55,687 nt of DNA from an uncultured Opitutia bacterium (lineage in GTDB: Bacteria; Verrucomicrobiota; Verrucomicrobiia; Opitutales; Opitutaceae). Position 1 is the first letter of the stretch, and each line of letters opens with the position of its first letter. Where the stretch lies: the NCBI GenBank assembly GCA_903940425.1, contig CAJAKX010000056.1, positions 1-55,687 of the forward strand. The letters are read 5' to 3'. Of the stretch, positions 16,730 to 24,610 are shown one piece after another. A program made the translations under genes and the position numbers. Below the pieces are notes generated by a model, which was not told where the DNA came from, ran no database searches, and was given only the letters and a program-made list of their open reading frames with translations.

Positions 16730-17863
16730 TCAGGCGAGCCTCTTTTTGAAGGTGAAGATCGAAAGGGCCAGGACGACGCCCGCGAACACCGCCAGGAAGA
16801 CCGCGTCGACCCAGAGCGTCTCCAGCCCCACGCCCCGCAGGTAGATGCCCTTCACCAGCGCCACGAAATAGCGGGCCGGCACGACGTAGGTGATCGCCTG
16901 CACGACCGGCGGCATGTTGGCGATGGCGAACATGAAACCGGAAAGCAGGAACGCCGGCAGAAAGGTCGAAACCATGGCGACCTGGCTGGCGAGCAGCTGC
17001 CCCCGCGCGAGCACGCTGATCAGGATGCCCTGGGCCAGCGTGCCGATGATGAAGAGCGCGGCCATGGCGAACAGCAGCGGCACACTGCCGCGCAACGGCA
17101 CGTGGAACAGGAAGACCCCCATCAGCACTGCGAGGAGCATGTCGACCATGCCGATGACAAAATAGGGGACGAGCTTGCCGATGATCAGCTCCGGCGCCTT
17201 CACCGGCGTGGAGATGAGCTGCTCCATCGTGCCGCGCTCCCACTCGCGGGCGATGGTCAGCGAGGTCAGCAGCGCCGCGATCAGGCCCATGATGATCGCG
17301 ATGAGGCCGGGAATGATGAAGTTCTTCGACTCGAGGTCGGCGTTGAACCAGACGCGCGGGCGCAGCTCGAACGGCGGCGCGGCCGGCCGGCCGGTGGACC
17401 GGCGGATTTGGGCGAGCGCGAGGCGCTGGTTGAACAGGGTGGTGGCCGCCTGCGCGTAGCCGAGCACGATGGCGGCGGTGTTGGAGTCGGAGCCGTCGAT
17501 GATCGCCTGCACCCGGGTGGTGCGCCCGGCGTCGAGCTGTGCGGCGAAGTCGGGCGGGATGACCAGCGCGAGGAGCGCGTCGCGCCGGTCAATGGCGTGC
17601 GCGAGCTCGGCGTAGCGCGAGAGGGCGCCGCGGAAATCGAAGTAGCGCGAGCCGGTGAACTGCGCCACGAACTCCCGGCTTTGGGTGGTGCCGCTCTGGT
17701 CCCAGACGACGAGCGGCACGTGGTCCACGTCGAGGGTCAGGGCGTAGCCGAACATGAGGATCATCAGCATGGGGATGCCGATGGCGAGGCCGAGACTGCG
17801 CGGGTCGCGGCGGATGTGGATGGATTCCTTGCGGGCGATGGCCCCGAGGCGGCGCAGGTTCAT
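16730..17863 (-). CDS. ABC-2 type exporter permease (first)
   Basis: 377 residues with the same layout as the following gene: RRLGAIARKESIHIRRDPRS, one helix, a periplasmic domain (VVWDQSGTTQSREFVAQF, IDGSDSNTAAIVLGYA) and five C-terminal helices with IAREWERGTMEQLISTPV. The two permeases are clearly paralogous. Its ATG overlaps the stop of the ATPase gene by 4 bp, a translational coupling signature. Substrate is unknown; related YbhFSR systems export cations, dyes or drugs. Confidence 0.88.
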   Translation of the reverse strand: MNLRRLGAIARKESIHIRRDPRSLGLAIGIPMLMILMFGYALTLDVDHVPLVVWDQSGTTQSREFVAQFTGSRYFDFRGALSRYAELAHAIDRRDALLALVIPPDFAAQLDAGRTTRVQAIIDGSDSNTAAIVLGYAQAATTLFNQRLALAQIRRSTGRPAAPPFELRPRVWFNADLESKNFIIPGLIAIIMGLIAALLTSLTIAREWERGTMEQLISTPVKAPELIIGKLVPYFVIGMVDMLLAVLMGVFLFHVPLRGSVPLLFAMAALFIIGTLAQGILISVLARGQLLASQVAMVSTFLPAFLLSGFMFAIANMPPVVQAITYVVPARYFVALVKGIYLRGVGLETLWVDAVFLAVFAGVVLALSIFTFKKRLA

Positions 17864-18849
17864 CGGCGGACCTCCGTGGGCGGCGGATTCGCGCGGTCGC
17901 GCGACTCGATGAGGGAGACGAACACGTCCTCCAGCGTCGGGGTGATGCCCTCGACTTTCGTCGGGCGGAAACCGGCGTTCGCGAGGGCCGCGCGGATGGC
18001 GGCCGTCGCGGGCCCGGCGTCCGCGGTGCGCGCGACAGCGTGGAGCCCCTTGCCGAAGAGCGCGGCCTCCTTCACCTCCGGCAGCCGCTCGATGACCTCC
18101 ATCGCGTCATAGGGCCGTTCGCACTCGATCTCGAGCACGGCCTCCTGCATGTGCCGGGTCTTCAGCTCGCGCGGCGGACCGCTGGCGATGAGCTCGCCGC
18201 GGTAGATGACGCCGAGCCGGTCGCAATACTCCGACTCCTCCATGTAGTGCGTGGTCACGAACACCGTCACACCGTGCCCGGAAAGTTCGTAGATGAGGTC
18301 CCAGAACTGCCGGCGGCTGATGGGATCGACGCCGGAGGTCGGCTCGTCGAGAAACAGGATCGGCGGCTCATGGAGCACGGCGCAGCCGAGGGCGAGGCGT
18401 TGCTTCCAGCCGCCCGATAGCACGGCGGTGCGTGTGCGGCGGTGTTCGCGCAAACCGGCCATGGCCAGCACCCATTCCTTGCGCCCGGCCTTCTTCGCTT
18501 TCGGCAGGCGGTAGATGCCGCTGTAGAAGTCGATGTTTTCCTCCACGGTCAGCTCATCGTAGAGGGAGAACTTCTGGCTCATGTAGCCGATGCGCGTCTT
18601 GATCCGCTCGGTCTCGCGAACGATATCGAAGCCGGCCACGCGGCCCGAGCCGGCGGTGGGCGCGAGCAGGCCGCAGAGCATGCGGATGGTGGTGGACTTG
18701 CCCGCGCCGTTCGGCCCGAGAAAGCCGAAGATCTCGCCGCGCCGCACGACAAACGAGAGGCCGGCAACGGCCTTGAACGTCCCGAAGTGCTTCTCGAGGT
18801 TGTGCACTTCGACGACAATTTCAGCGGATGGGGCGGGTTCGGCGCGCAT
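17860..18849 (-). CDS. ABC transporter ATP-binding protein (second)
   Basis: 329 residues with all ATPase motifs: Walker A GPNGAGKST, Q-loop MSQKFSLYDELTV, signature LSGGWKQRLALG (Trp where Met or Gln is common), Walker B ILFLDEPTSGVDP and the switch His in VTTHYMEES. The C-terminal 90 residues form the regulatory domain of ABC-2 ATPases ending LEDVFVSLIE. It overlaps the next permease gene by 4 bp. With the ATPase encoded just upstream it should form either a heterodimer or one of two alternating ATPases; in YbhF the two are fused in one chain. Confidence 0.9.
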   Translation of the reverse strand: MRAEPAPSAEIVVEVHNLEKHFGTFKAVAGLSFVVRRGEIFGFLGPNGAGKSTTIRMLCGLLAPTAGSGRVAGFDIVRETERIKTRIGYMSQKFSLYDELTVEENIDFYSGIYRLPKAKKAGRKEWVLAMAGLREHRRTRTAVLSGGWKQRLALGCAVLHEPPILFLDEPTSGVDPISRRQFWDLIYELSGHGVTVFVTTHYMEESEYCDRLGVIYRGELIASGPPRELKTRHMQEAVLEIECERPYDAMEVIERLPEVKEAALFGKGLHAVARTADAGPATAAIRAALANAGFRPTKVEGITPTLEDVFVSLIESRDRANPPPTEVRR

Positions 18850-18860
18850 GAGGGAGAAGG

Positions 18861-18944
18861 TCAGGAATAGTCGCCGTCGTGCTGATCGGGTTCGGTCGCG
18901 ACCAAGATGATGAGCAGAATGAGCACGATGACCGCGGCGATCAT
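18861..18944 (-). CDS. 27-residue single-helix membrane microprotein
   Basis: Too short for ordinary gene calling. The frame begins ATG at 18942-18944 and ends TGA at 18861-18863. The protein opens MIAAVIVLILLIILVATE and ends with a hydrophilic acidic tail (PDQHDGDYS), so it looks like one membrane helix with a short tail. Its start overlaps the TGA of the upstream ATPase gene as ATGA, the same coupling seen elsewhere in this operon, and it ends 11 bp before the next ATPase start. It could be a small accessory subunit of the exporter. Chance cannot be excluded without conservation. Confidence 0.5.
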   Translation of the reverse strand: MIAAVIVLILLIILVATEPDQHDGDYS

Positions 18945-19870
18945 GGGGGAGCCGGCTGGCTGGACATAACGGCGACGAACACGTCCTCGAGCGACGGCGC
19001 GATCGGGTGGAGGGAGAGCAGCTCGAAGCCGGCGGAGGCGACGAGCGCGCGGATCGCCGCCTCGGTCGCGACGGTGTCGCGCGTGGCCACGTGCACGCGG
19101 TCGCCGAACAGGCCGACGGAGGCCGCGGCGAGGCGCTCCCGAAGCAGGGCGGCGGTGCGGCGCGGAGTCGGGGTGCGCACCTCGAGCAGCGCGCCCGGCA
19201 TCATGGCTTTGATCTCGTCGGGGGTGCCGAGGCCGAGCAGCCGGCCCTGGTGCAGCAGGGCGAGCCGGGTGCAGCGCTCGGCTTCGTCGAGGTAGGCGGT
19301 GGAGACGAAAATCGTCACGCGCTCGCGCACGAGCTGGTAGAGGATGCGCCAGAAATCGCGGCGGGAGACGGGATCGACGCCATTGGTCGGTTCGTCGAGA
19401 AACAGCACGCGCGGCGTGTGGATGAGCGCGCAGGCGAGGCCGAGCTTCTGCTTCATGCCCCCGGAGAGGTTGCCGGCGAGGCGCTGCCTGAAGGGGGTGA
19501 GATTGCTGAAACCGAGGAGCCGGTCGATTTTTTCGGCGCGGCCTCGAACGGGCACGCCATAAATGTCGGCGTAGAATCCAATGTTCTCCATCACGGTGAG
19601 GTCCGGATAAAGACCGAAGCGCTGGCTCATGTAACCGATGTGCTCCTTGAGGCGCTCGGCGTGGTGCGCGACGTCAAAGCCCGCCACCTCCGCAGCGCCG
19701 CCGCTGGGTTTGAGCAGACCGGTGAGCATGCGCATCGTGGTCGTCTTGCCGGCGCCATCGGGGCCGACGAGGCCGAAGATTTCGCCCTCGGCGATGTCGA
19801 GGTTGAGCCCCGCGACGGCCACGAGGTCGTCGAAGGTGCGGCGCAGGCCGTCGGCATGAATGATGGACAT
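18941..19870 (-). CDS. ABC transporter ATP-binding protein (first)
   Basis: 309 residues. Walker A is GPDGAGKTTT, Q-loop MSQRFGLYPDLTV, signature LSGGMKQKLGLA, Walker B VLFLDEPTNGVDP; the switch position reads VSTAYLDEA, with Ala-Tyr where His normally stands. This matches the N-terminal half of YbhF-type double ATPases, where one site is also degenerate. The C-terminus carries the ABC-2 accessory domain ending LEDVFVAVM. It follows the HlyD gene by 27 bp. Together with the second ATPase it probably makes one consensus and one impaired ATP site. Confidence 0.88.
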   Translation of the reverse strand: MSIIHADGLRRTFDDLVAVAGLNLDIAEGEIFGLVGPDGAGKTTTMRMLTGLLKPSGGAAEVAGFDVAHHAERLKEHIGYMSQRFGLYPDLTVMENIGFYADIYGVPVRGRAEKIDRLLGFSNLTPFRQRLAGNLSGGMKQKLGLACALIHTPRVLFLDEPTNGVDPVSRRDFWRILYQLVRERVTIFVSTAYLDEAERCTRLALLHQGRLLGLGTPDEIKAMMPGALLEVRTPTPRRTAALLRERLAAASVGLFGDRVHVATRDTVATEAAIRALVASAGFELLSLHPIAPSLEDVFVAVMSSQPAPP

Positions 19871-19897
19871 GGATCCGAGGCGCGTGAGGCCGGCGAT

Positions 19898-20926
19898 TCA
19901 GGGAGTGGCCCGGATGATCGCGTCGGCGGGCATGCCGGGCTTCAGTTCGTCCTTCGGGTTAGCGAGGTCGACCTTGATGCGGAACACGAGCTTCACCCGC
20001 TCCTTGGTCGTCTGGACGGTTTTGGGCGTGAACTCGGCCTCGGAGGCGATGAAGCCGACCAGGCCCTCGTAGGCTTTGTCGGGGAAGGTATCGGTGCGCA
20101 CCTCGACCTTCTGGCCGAGGTGGATGCGGCCGAGATCAGTCTGGTTGACATAGGCGCGGACCCAGACATGCGCAGTGTCGGCGACCGTCACCACCGGAGT
20201 GCCGGCGGACACAAACTCGCCGGGTTCGATGTTATGCGAGAGCACGACGCCGGTCAGTGGGGAGACGAGCCGGGTGTTTTCCAGCTGGGTTTCGGCAAGG
20301 GCCAGCGAGGCGCGGATCTGTTCGACCCGCGCGCGAGCCTGGGCGATGTCCTCGGAGCGGGGACCCTCCTTGACGAGCTTGAGACGTTCGGCGGCCTCGG
20401 CAGTGCGGGCCTCGGCAACCTTGAGCTGGGCCTGTGACGCCTCGAGTTCACGGTCGGCAATGGCGTCCTTGGCGCGCAGCTCCTGCTGGCGGGCGAAATC
20501 AAGCCGGGACCGGTCGCGGTCCGCCTCGGCGCTGCGGAGCGTGGCCTCGGTGGCGGCGATCTCCTGCGGCCGCGAGCCGGCCACGAGTTCGGCCAGCGCC
20601 GCCTCGGCGCCAGCCAGTTCGGCCCGGCAGAGGGCCAGCTGCTCCCGTTGCTCGACGTCGTCGAGCCGGGCGACGAGCTGGCCGGCCTGGATGCGATCGC
20701 CCTCGGACACGAGGCGCTCGGCCACGCGGCCGGGCACCTTGAAGCCCAGCTGGGCATCGGTGACCTCGATGTTGCCGGAGAGCACCAGATTGCCGGCGCG
20801 GGTGCCGTTGCCGCGCGAGCACGCGGCCAGCAGCAACGCGGCCGCGGCCAGCGCGGTGGTGAGCACGCAGCGGGCGGAATGATCAGGAGGCGGCAGGTTT
20901 TTCACGGGAAACGATGTGATGTTCAT
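19898..20926 (-). CDS. HlyD-type membrane fusion lipoprotein of the exporter
   Basis: 342 residues from ATG 20926; the frame is open upstream through the tetR gene but the protein begins MNITSFPVKN. A lipoprotein signal is visible (LAAAALLLAACSRGNG, Cys at the cleavage site). Then the biotinyl-lipoyl-like halves: GFKVPGRVAERLVSEGDRIQAGQ and LVSPLTGVVLSHNIEPGEFV, separated by a long coiled-coil hairpin with LAELVAGSRPQEIAATEAT. This is the YbhG/EmrA-like adaptor that bridges the permeases and TolC in the periplasm. Its start lies 44 bp inside the end of the tetR gene, so both are on one transcript. Confidence 0.88.
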   Translation of the reverse strand: MNITSFPVKNLPPPDHSARCVLTTALAAAALLLAACSRGNGTRAGNLVLSGNIEVTDAQLGFKVPGRVAERLVSEGDRIQAGQLVARLDDVEQREQLALCRAELAGAEAALAELVAGSRPQEIAATEATLRSAEADRDRSRLDFARQQELRAKDAIADRELEASQAQLKVAEARTAEAAERLKLVKEGPRSEDIAQARARVEQIRASLALAETQLENTRLVSPLTGVVLSHNIEPGEFVSAGTPVVTVADTAHVWVRAYVNQTDLGRIHLGQKVEVRTDTFPDKAYEGLVGFIASEAEFTPKTVQTTKERVKLVFRIKVDLANPKDELKPGMPADAIIRATP

Positions 20927-21548
20927 AGTCTTTGCGGCCGGCGGGCGTGAGGAGTCCGTTGAAGAAAAGATGAATGCTTTTTCCGAGGGTTTGTTTGGGC
21001 GTGAGCTGGGTGCGGTCGAGGATGTCAGGCTGGATGAGGCCGCGAATGGCCTGCAGCCAGAATTCAGCGGCGAAGGCGGGATCGATCTCCGGCCGCACCA
21101 TGCCCTCGGCGATGCCGGTGCGGATGAGGCTGCCAATGACAAACGGGATGTTTTTCTGCCGGATCGCCTCGATCTTCTGGTAGAGGTGCGGCGCGTTGCG
21201 CTGCAAGTCGCGAAAAGTCGCCGGGCTGACCTTGCCGAGGACTGAGCCGACGACGTCGATGACTCCGCAGAGCTTCTGCGCGAACGTAAACTCCGGATGG
21301 GAGAGCACCGCTTCCAGCCGGGTCCGGATGGATTTTCCTATGCCGTCAAGGATGGCCTCGGCCAGGGCGTTCTTGCTCGGAAAATGGACGTAGAGGGTCT
21401 TCTTGCTCATGCCGAGCTCACGCGCGAGGTCGTCCATCGTCAGGGCGTTGAAGCCGTAGGCGAGAAGAAGCGTGCGGGCCACTTCAAGGATGCGGGTGCG
21501 GGAGAGCGTGGCGGCCGGCGATGATCGTGGGGAGCGGGAGGGAGGCAT
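20883..21548 (-). CDS. TetR/AcrR family transcriptional regulator
   Basis: 221 residues. The N-terminal helix-turn-helix is standard: RTRILEVARTLLLAYGFNALTMDDLARELGMSKKTLYVHFPSK. The rest is a helical ligand-binding domain with the C-terminal TetR_C-like dimer region. It is the first gene of the exporter operon and overlaps the HlyD gene, so it most likely represses its own operon until an exported compound binds. A candidate operator lies 11 bp upstream at 21559-21586. Confidence 0.88.
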   Translation of the reverse strand: MPPSRSPRSSPAATLSRTRILEVARTLLLAYGFNALTMDDLARELGMSKKTLYVHFPSKNALAEAILDGIGKSIRTRLEAVLSHPEFTFAQKLCGVIDVVGSVLGKVSPATFRDLQRNAPHLYQKIEAIRQKNIPFVIGSLIRTGIAEGMVRPEIDPAFAAEFWLQAIRGLIQPDILDRTQLTPKQTLGKSIHLFFNGLLTPAGRKDYEHHIVSREKPAAS

Positions 21549-21558
21549 TGGAATCTGA

Positions 21559-21586
21559 GGAAACTAAAACCGTTTTTTCAGTTTCC
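21559..21586 (-). promoter_or_regulatory. candidate TetR operator upstream of the exporter operon
   Basis: GGAAACT at 21559-21565 and AGTTTCC at 21580-21586 form a 7-bp inverted repeat around an A-rich then T-rich centre that extends the symmetry (AAAA, then TTTT). It lies 11 bp from the tetR start, inside a locally AT-rich stretch that should hold the promoter. Position and symmetry support autoregulation; no binding data. Confidence 0.45.
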
Positions 21587-21665
21587 AGGCAAGTCTTTTC
21601 CGTTTCCACCCTGGCGGCCGGGATTGCAGCCGCCCGTGGTGCCGCCCCGGGGAATCTCTGCCAGC

Positions 21666-21693
21666 AAAAAGGCCGGGCGGTTCGGCCCGGCCT
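21666..21693 (-). terminator. Rho-independent terminator of the RRM gene
   Basis: On the minus strand the stem AGGCCGGGC pairs with GCCCGGCCT around a 4-5 nt loop and is followed directly by five T residues (plus-strand A tract 21666-21670). It begins 25 bp after the RRM stop codon. This is a classical intrinsic terminator and also insulates the tetR operon from the upstream gene. Confidence 0.85.
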
Positions 21694-21717
21694 GAAGGGA
21701 ACAAGGAGGGCGATGGC

Positions 21718-22089
21718 TTACCGGCGGAAGCCGCCGCGGTCGCCGCCGCGACGATCACCGCGGTCGCCGCCACCCCGGTGGCCACCGCCGCCAAAGCCGC
21801 CCCGGCGCTCACCGCCCTCGAACTGGCGGGGCGGACGCTCCTCCTTCGGGCGCGCCTCGTTGACGGTAAGGTTGCGGCCTTCCATGGCGAAGCCGTGGTA
21901 TTTCTGGATCGCCGCCTGGGCCTCCTCGGGGGTGGCCATGGAGACAAACGCGAACCCACGCGATTGGCCCGTGAATTTGTCGAAGATCAGGTCGACGCTG
22001 GCGACGGTGCCAGCCTGGCTGAACAGATTCTGAAGGTCTTGTGCGGTGGCGGCAAAGGGCAGATTGCCCACGTACAGTTTGGTGCTCAT
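21718..22089 (-). CDS. RRM-domain RNA-binding protein with glycine-rich tail
   Basis: 123 residues from [12 protein letters not shown] (ATG 22089). One RNA recognition motif fills residues 1-82: RNP2 is KLYVGNLP and RNP1 is SRGFAFVSM, both with the aromatic residues that stack on RNA. The tail is rich in Gly and Arg ([22 protein letters not shown]), like the cold-induced RNA-binding proteins of cyanobacteria and other bacteria. Expected role is RNA binding, often in cold or stress response. A long 5' region upstream and a strong terminator downstream make it a single-gene unit. Confidence 0.9.
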   Translation of the reverse strand: MSTKLYVGNLPFAATAQDLQNLFSQAGTVASVDLIFDKFTGQSRGFAFVSMATPEEAQAAIQKYHGFAMEGRNLTVNEARPKEERPPRQFEGGERRGGFGGGGHRGGGDRGDRRGGDRGGFRR

Positions 22090-22393
22090 ATGTAGGTGTC
22101 TATCGAACACTGCTTGGCCTCATCTTCTGCCCGTTCCCGACCATCGAGTTTCGAATCACCACTGAACCAGCGTTCACCTGACAATCCACCAAGCAGACGA
22201 CTCAAACAACAAGCGGGAGGCAGGCTTAAAAACGGGATGGGCGAAAGCAAGTAAAGATCCGGCCGGACCCAGCCGGCCGGGCCCATGGGATCCGCCCGGG
22301 CCTCCATCGTAGTTCTTGTGCTGGTCCGGCGCCGGCTCCACCATCAACGGAGTCCTCCTGTCACTGAACCCTCCACTGCCTGCTCCTGTCTTC
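22090..22393. other. gene-free divergent promoter region
   Basis: Holds the starts of transcription for the RRM gene (minus) and the glyoxalase gene (plus). The only clear structure is a GC hairpin: CGGCCGG at 22260-22266 pairs with CCGGCCG at 22273-22279 over a 6-nt loop, without a T-tract. A locally AT-richer patch around 22225-22255 may hold the RRM promoter. The RRM leader could be over 100 nt long, as in cold-shock genes; this is not proven. Confidence 0.35.
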
Positions 22394-22771
22394 ATGCCAG
22401 TATTTCTCCACACCCGCATCCGCGTCGGCGACCTCGAGCGCACGATCGCCTGGTACAAGGAACTGGGCTTCGAATGCGTGCGCCGCATTCCGCAATCACC
22501 GCAGGGCAACCAGCTCGCCTTCCTGCAGATTCCCGGCAGCGACCACGTGCTCGAACTCTGCTTTCAACCGGGCTATCCGCTCGTCGTGCCGGAGGATCTC
22601 ATGCACACGGCGGTCGGCTATCCCGATCTCATTGCCCGATGCGACGAGCTGGAAAAAAAAGGCTACCGGATCTGGCCCGACCACTGGCGCCAGTCGTTTC
22701 CGGCTGGCCGACGCATGGCGTTCGTGACCGATCCTGATGGCTACGAAGTTGAACTGTTGGAGCAGAAATGA
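22394..22771 (+). CDS. glyoxalase I-like VOC family protein
   Basis: 125 residues from MPVFLHTRIRVGDLERTIAWY. The protein has two beta-alpha-beta-beta-beta modules with likely metal ligands at the usual places: His in FLHTRIRV, Glu in VLELCF, His in LMHTAVGYPDL and Glu in DGYEVELLEQ. This matches lactoylglutathione lyase, which turns the methylglyoxal-glutathione adduct into lactoylglutathione. The end AFVTDPDGYEVELLE is the family signature. Other VOC enzymes share the frame, so the substrate is likely rather than certain. No Shine-Dalgarno motif; it stands alone. Confidence 0.75.
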   Translation: MPVFLHTRIRVGDLERTIAWYKELGFECVRRIPQSPQGNQLAFLQIPGSDHVLELCFQPGYPLVVPEDLMHTAVGYPDLIARCDELEKKGYRIWPDHWRQSFPAGRRMAFVTDPDGYEVELLEQK

Positions 22772-22895
22772 CCTCGCGGCGCGGCCGCGCCGTTCAGGGA
22801 CGCGGAGACCGGGCGACCGTCTGCCTCCCGGCGGATGGCGCGTTACTTGACGTGCCGGCGGTGCGTCATTTCCCTGTGTGAACCCGGCCTTGCAC

Positions 22896-23501
22896 ATGGT
22901 TGCCATCATCCAACGCCTGATCCTCCCGCTCCTGGGCATGGTGCCGCTGGTCCTGCCCGTGCAGGCGGGCTCCAATCTGCTGGAGAATTCCCCCTTCCTT
23001 CCGCCCAACGTTTCCGCCGCCGGCGCGGCACAGGAAGCCGCGCCGCTCGAACTGCGCAGCGTGCTCAAGGCCGGCGGCGAATATGAATTCAGCCTCTATG
23101 ATCCCGCCAAAAAGCAGAGCACCTGGGCCCGGCTCAACGAACCTGGTCATGATTTTGTCGTCAAGGCATACGACCCTGAAAAGGACACGGTCACGGTCGA
23201 GCTGCGGAATCGCACCTTCAAGCTCACGCTGAAGGAGGCGAAGATCGCCCAGCTGAGCACAGCCCCCGGCCAGCCGCCTGCGGCGGTTGCGGCGGGGCCG
23301 CAACCTGTGGCCGGCCGCGGCCAGCCCGGCCCGACCCCGCCGGGGCGCGACCAGTCCGGGGCGGCTCCGGCGTTGACTCCGGAACAGCTTCGCAACCTCC
23401 AGGCCGATATCAACCGCCGTCGGGAATTGCGTCGTCAGGCGACCGCCTCCCCCGGACCGGCGACCCCGGCCCAGCCGCCAGCGCCGGGCCAATCGCGTTG
23501 A
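22896..23501 (+). CDS. secreted PulC/GspC-like protein of unknown role
   Basis: 201 residues from ATG 22896 (a GTG at 22878 is the alternative). A signal peptide or membrane anchor (LILPLLGMVPLVLPVQAG) is followed by LLENSPFLPPNVSA, a beta-rich core with LELRSVLKAGGEYEFSLYDPAKKQSTW and YDPEKDTVTVELRNRTFKLTL, and a Pro/Gly-rich tail. The core resembles the HR-type domain of GspC-like proteins (residue pattern ELR-V, FSLYD, S-W). No other secretion gene is adjacent. The family assignment rests on pattern only. Confidence 0.55.
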   Translation: MVAIIQRLILPLLGMVPLVLPVQAGSNLLENSPFLPPNVSAAGAAQEAAPLELRSVLKAGGEYEFSLYDPAKKQSTWARLNEPGHDFVVKAYDPEKDTVTVELRNRTFKLTLKEAKIAQLSTAPGQPPAAVAAGPQPVAGRGQPGPTPPGRDQSGAAPALTPEQLRNLQADINRRRELRRQATASPGPATPAQPPAPGQSR

Positions 23502-23823
23502 GGCATGCCATGTTGGCCGATCCGCGTCTGCTCATTCTCGACGAGGCCACCAGCTCGATCGACGCGCTCACCGAGGCGCGCATCCAGCGGGATGCTCGCG
23601 ACGCTGCTACACGGCCGCACAAGTTTCGTCGTCGCGCACCGCCTGCGCACCATCCGTCATGCCGACCGCGTGCGGGCGTTCGATTTAGGACGCATCATCG
23701 ATGCGTGGCACGCCTGCAGAGCCACTGACGTTGCGCGGCCACCACGCGGCACTCTACCGCCAGTTTGGGCAGGTGGACGAGCACGTCCGCGTGAGGGTGA
23801 AGCCCGCTGCCGACGCAAGCTGA
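23498..23823 (+). pseudogene. decayed 3' end of an MsbA-type ABC transporter gene
   Basis: Three reading frames carry consecutive parts of one ATPase end. Frame of 23498: AMLADPRLLILDEATSSIDALTEARIQ (Walker B and D-loop). Then a frameshift near 23593 to MLATLLHGRTSFVVAHRLRTIRHADRV with the switch His. Then a second shift near 23720 to LTLRGHHAALYRQFGQVDEHV, ending at TGA 23821-23823. The remaining 90% of such a gene (membrane domain, Walker A) is absent. It is therefore a relic left by deletion, sitting directly on the stop of the preceding gene. Confidence 0.85.
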
Positions 23824-23853
23824 AAATCATCGGACCGCAGGGTGTTTTTCCCT

Positions 23854-23882
23854 CTGAAAAACGCGCGATTTACCTCTAGAAT
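23854..23882 (+). promoter_or_regulatory. candidate promoter of the SWIB gene
   Basis: CTGAAA (23854-23859) and TAGAAT (23877-23882) match four and five of six consensus positions and are 17 bp apart. The predicted start of transcription is about 20 bp before the ATG. The stretch is more AT-rich than its surroundings. Confidence 0.4.
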
Positions 23883-23909
23883 TACGTTGCGTTGCAGGGG
23901 AACGGTACT

Positions 23910-24197
23910 ATGAAGAAGTTCACTATGGCTAAGAAATCCGCACGCATTCCGAACGCTAAGTTCATGGCCCCGGTCACGCCGGACGCCCTCCTCGCCGCTG
24001 TCGTTGGCAGCAATCCGCTGCCCCGCACCGAGCTCACCAAGAAACTCTGGGCTTACATCAAGAAAAATGGTCTTCAGGACAAGAAGGTCAGGACCCAGAT
24101 CAATGCTGATGACAAGTTGAAGGCCGTGTTTGGCGGCAAGACCAAGGTCAGCATGTTTGAGATGACCAAGCTGGTCTCGGGACACGTCAAGAGCTAA
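23910..24197 (+). CDS. SWIB/MDM2-domain protein
   Basis: 95 residues; ATG 23910 is preceded by AGGGG, one of the few recognisable ribosome sites in the window (ATG 23925 is an alternative). A basic N-terminus (MKKFTMAKKSARIP) leads into one SWIB domain: LPRTELTKKLWAYIKKNGLQDKK, INADDKLKAVFGG and VSMFEMTKLVSGHVK. SWIB is a eukaryotic chromatin-remodelling fold also found in Chlamydiae (fused to topoisomerase or alone) and in a few other bacteria. A small basic stand-alone protein of this kind is likely nucleoid associated, but that is inference. It has its own promoter and terminator. Confidence 0.92.
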   Translation: MKKFTMAKKSARIPNAKFMAPVTPDALLAAVVGSNPLPRTELTKKLWAYIKKNGLQDKKVRTQINADDKLKAVFGGKTKVSMFEMTKLVSGHVKS

Positions 24198-24215
24198 GAC
24201 TTTCCTTTCCCTTTC

Positions 24216-24256
24216 AGACGCCGCCGCCGGATATCCCGCGGCGGCGTCTGTTTTTT
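24216..24256 (+). terminator. Rho-independent terminator of the SWIB gene
   Basis: AGACGCCGCCGC pairs with GCGGCGGCGTCT around a short loop (24216-24249) and is followed by TG and six T residues (24251-24256). It begins 19 bp after the stop codon. Confidence 0.92.
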
Positions 24257-24356
24257 AGGGGGATAATCAGGCAGCCTCCCGGGCTGGCCGGAGAGGTTCC
24301 ACGCGAGGCACGGGTGCGAGCGATATGGCGCCCGGCAGATTGCGCTTGACTGGCAG

Positions 24357-24384
24357 GATATTAAAGTGATATCACATTAATATC
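24357..24384. promoter_or_regulatory. 28-bp operator-like palindrome before the SPFH operon
   Basis: GATATTAA (24357-24364) and TTAATATC (24377-24384) frame the core GTGATATCAC (24366-24375), so 13 of 14 base pairs are symmetric. A consensus-like -35 TTGACT lies just upstream (24345-24350), which places the palindrome over the -10 region and transcription start. It ends 4 bp before the first possible ATG of the operon. The AT-rich site in a GC-rich region is striking. The ribbon-helix-helix protein encoded last in the operon is the obvious candidate binder. Confidence 0.7.
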
Positions 24385-24388
24385 TCCA

Positions 24389-24610
24389 ATGAATTTATTC
24401 TCCGGTCCCTTGATGATGCGTACGACCTCGACGAAGTTGCCCGTCAAGACAGCCGTGGGCCTGCTGGTGGCCGGCGGTCTCCTGCTGGCGGGCATCGGCT
24501 GGAGCGGACTTGAACACGTCGCACCCGCCTCAACCGCGGTGGAACACCTGGGCCCGGTGATGCCGTTTTTGCCGCTGACGGCCATTCATTTGCTCAATCT
24601 CCTGCCATGA
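24389..24610 (+). CDS. small membrane protein, first gene of the SPFH operon
   Basis: 73 residues from ATG 24389; ATGs at 24413 and 24416 are alternatives and leave more room for a leader after the palindrome. One clear membrane helix ([18 protein letters not shown]) and a hydrophobic C-terminus ([14 protein letters not shown]). The stop overlaps the SPFH start as ATGA, which argues that it is translated. No family recognised. Promoter elements: TTGACT at 24345-24350 and the palindrome directly upstream. Confidence 0.6.
   Translation: MNLFSGPLMMRTTSTKLPVKTAVGLLVAGGLLLAGIGWSGLEHVAPASTAVEHLGPVMPFLPLTAIHLLNLLP

Noticed and set aside
22777..22792. 16-bp palindrome CGGCGCGGCCGCGCCG after the glyoxalase gene
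   Set aside because: Pure G+C self-symmetry is expected by chance in this composition and there is no loop or T-tract for a terminator.
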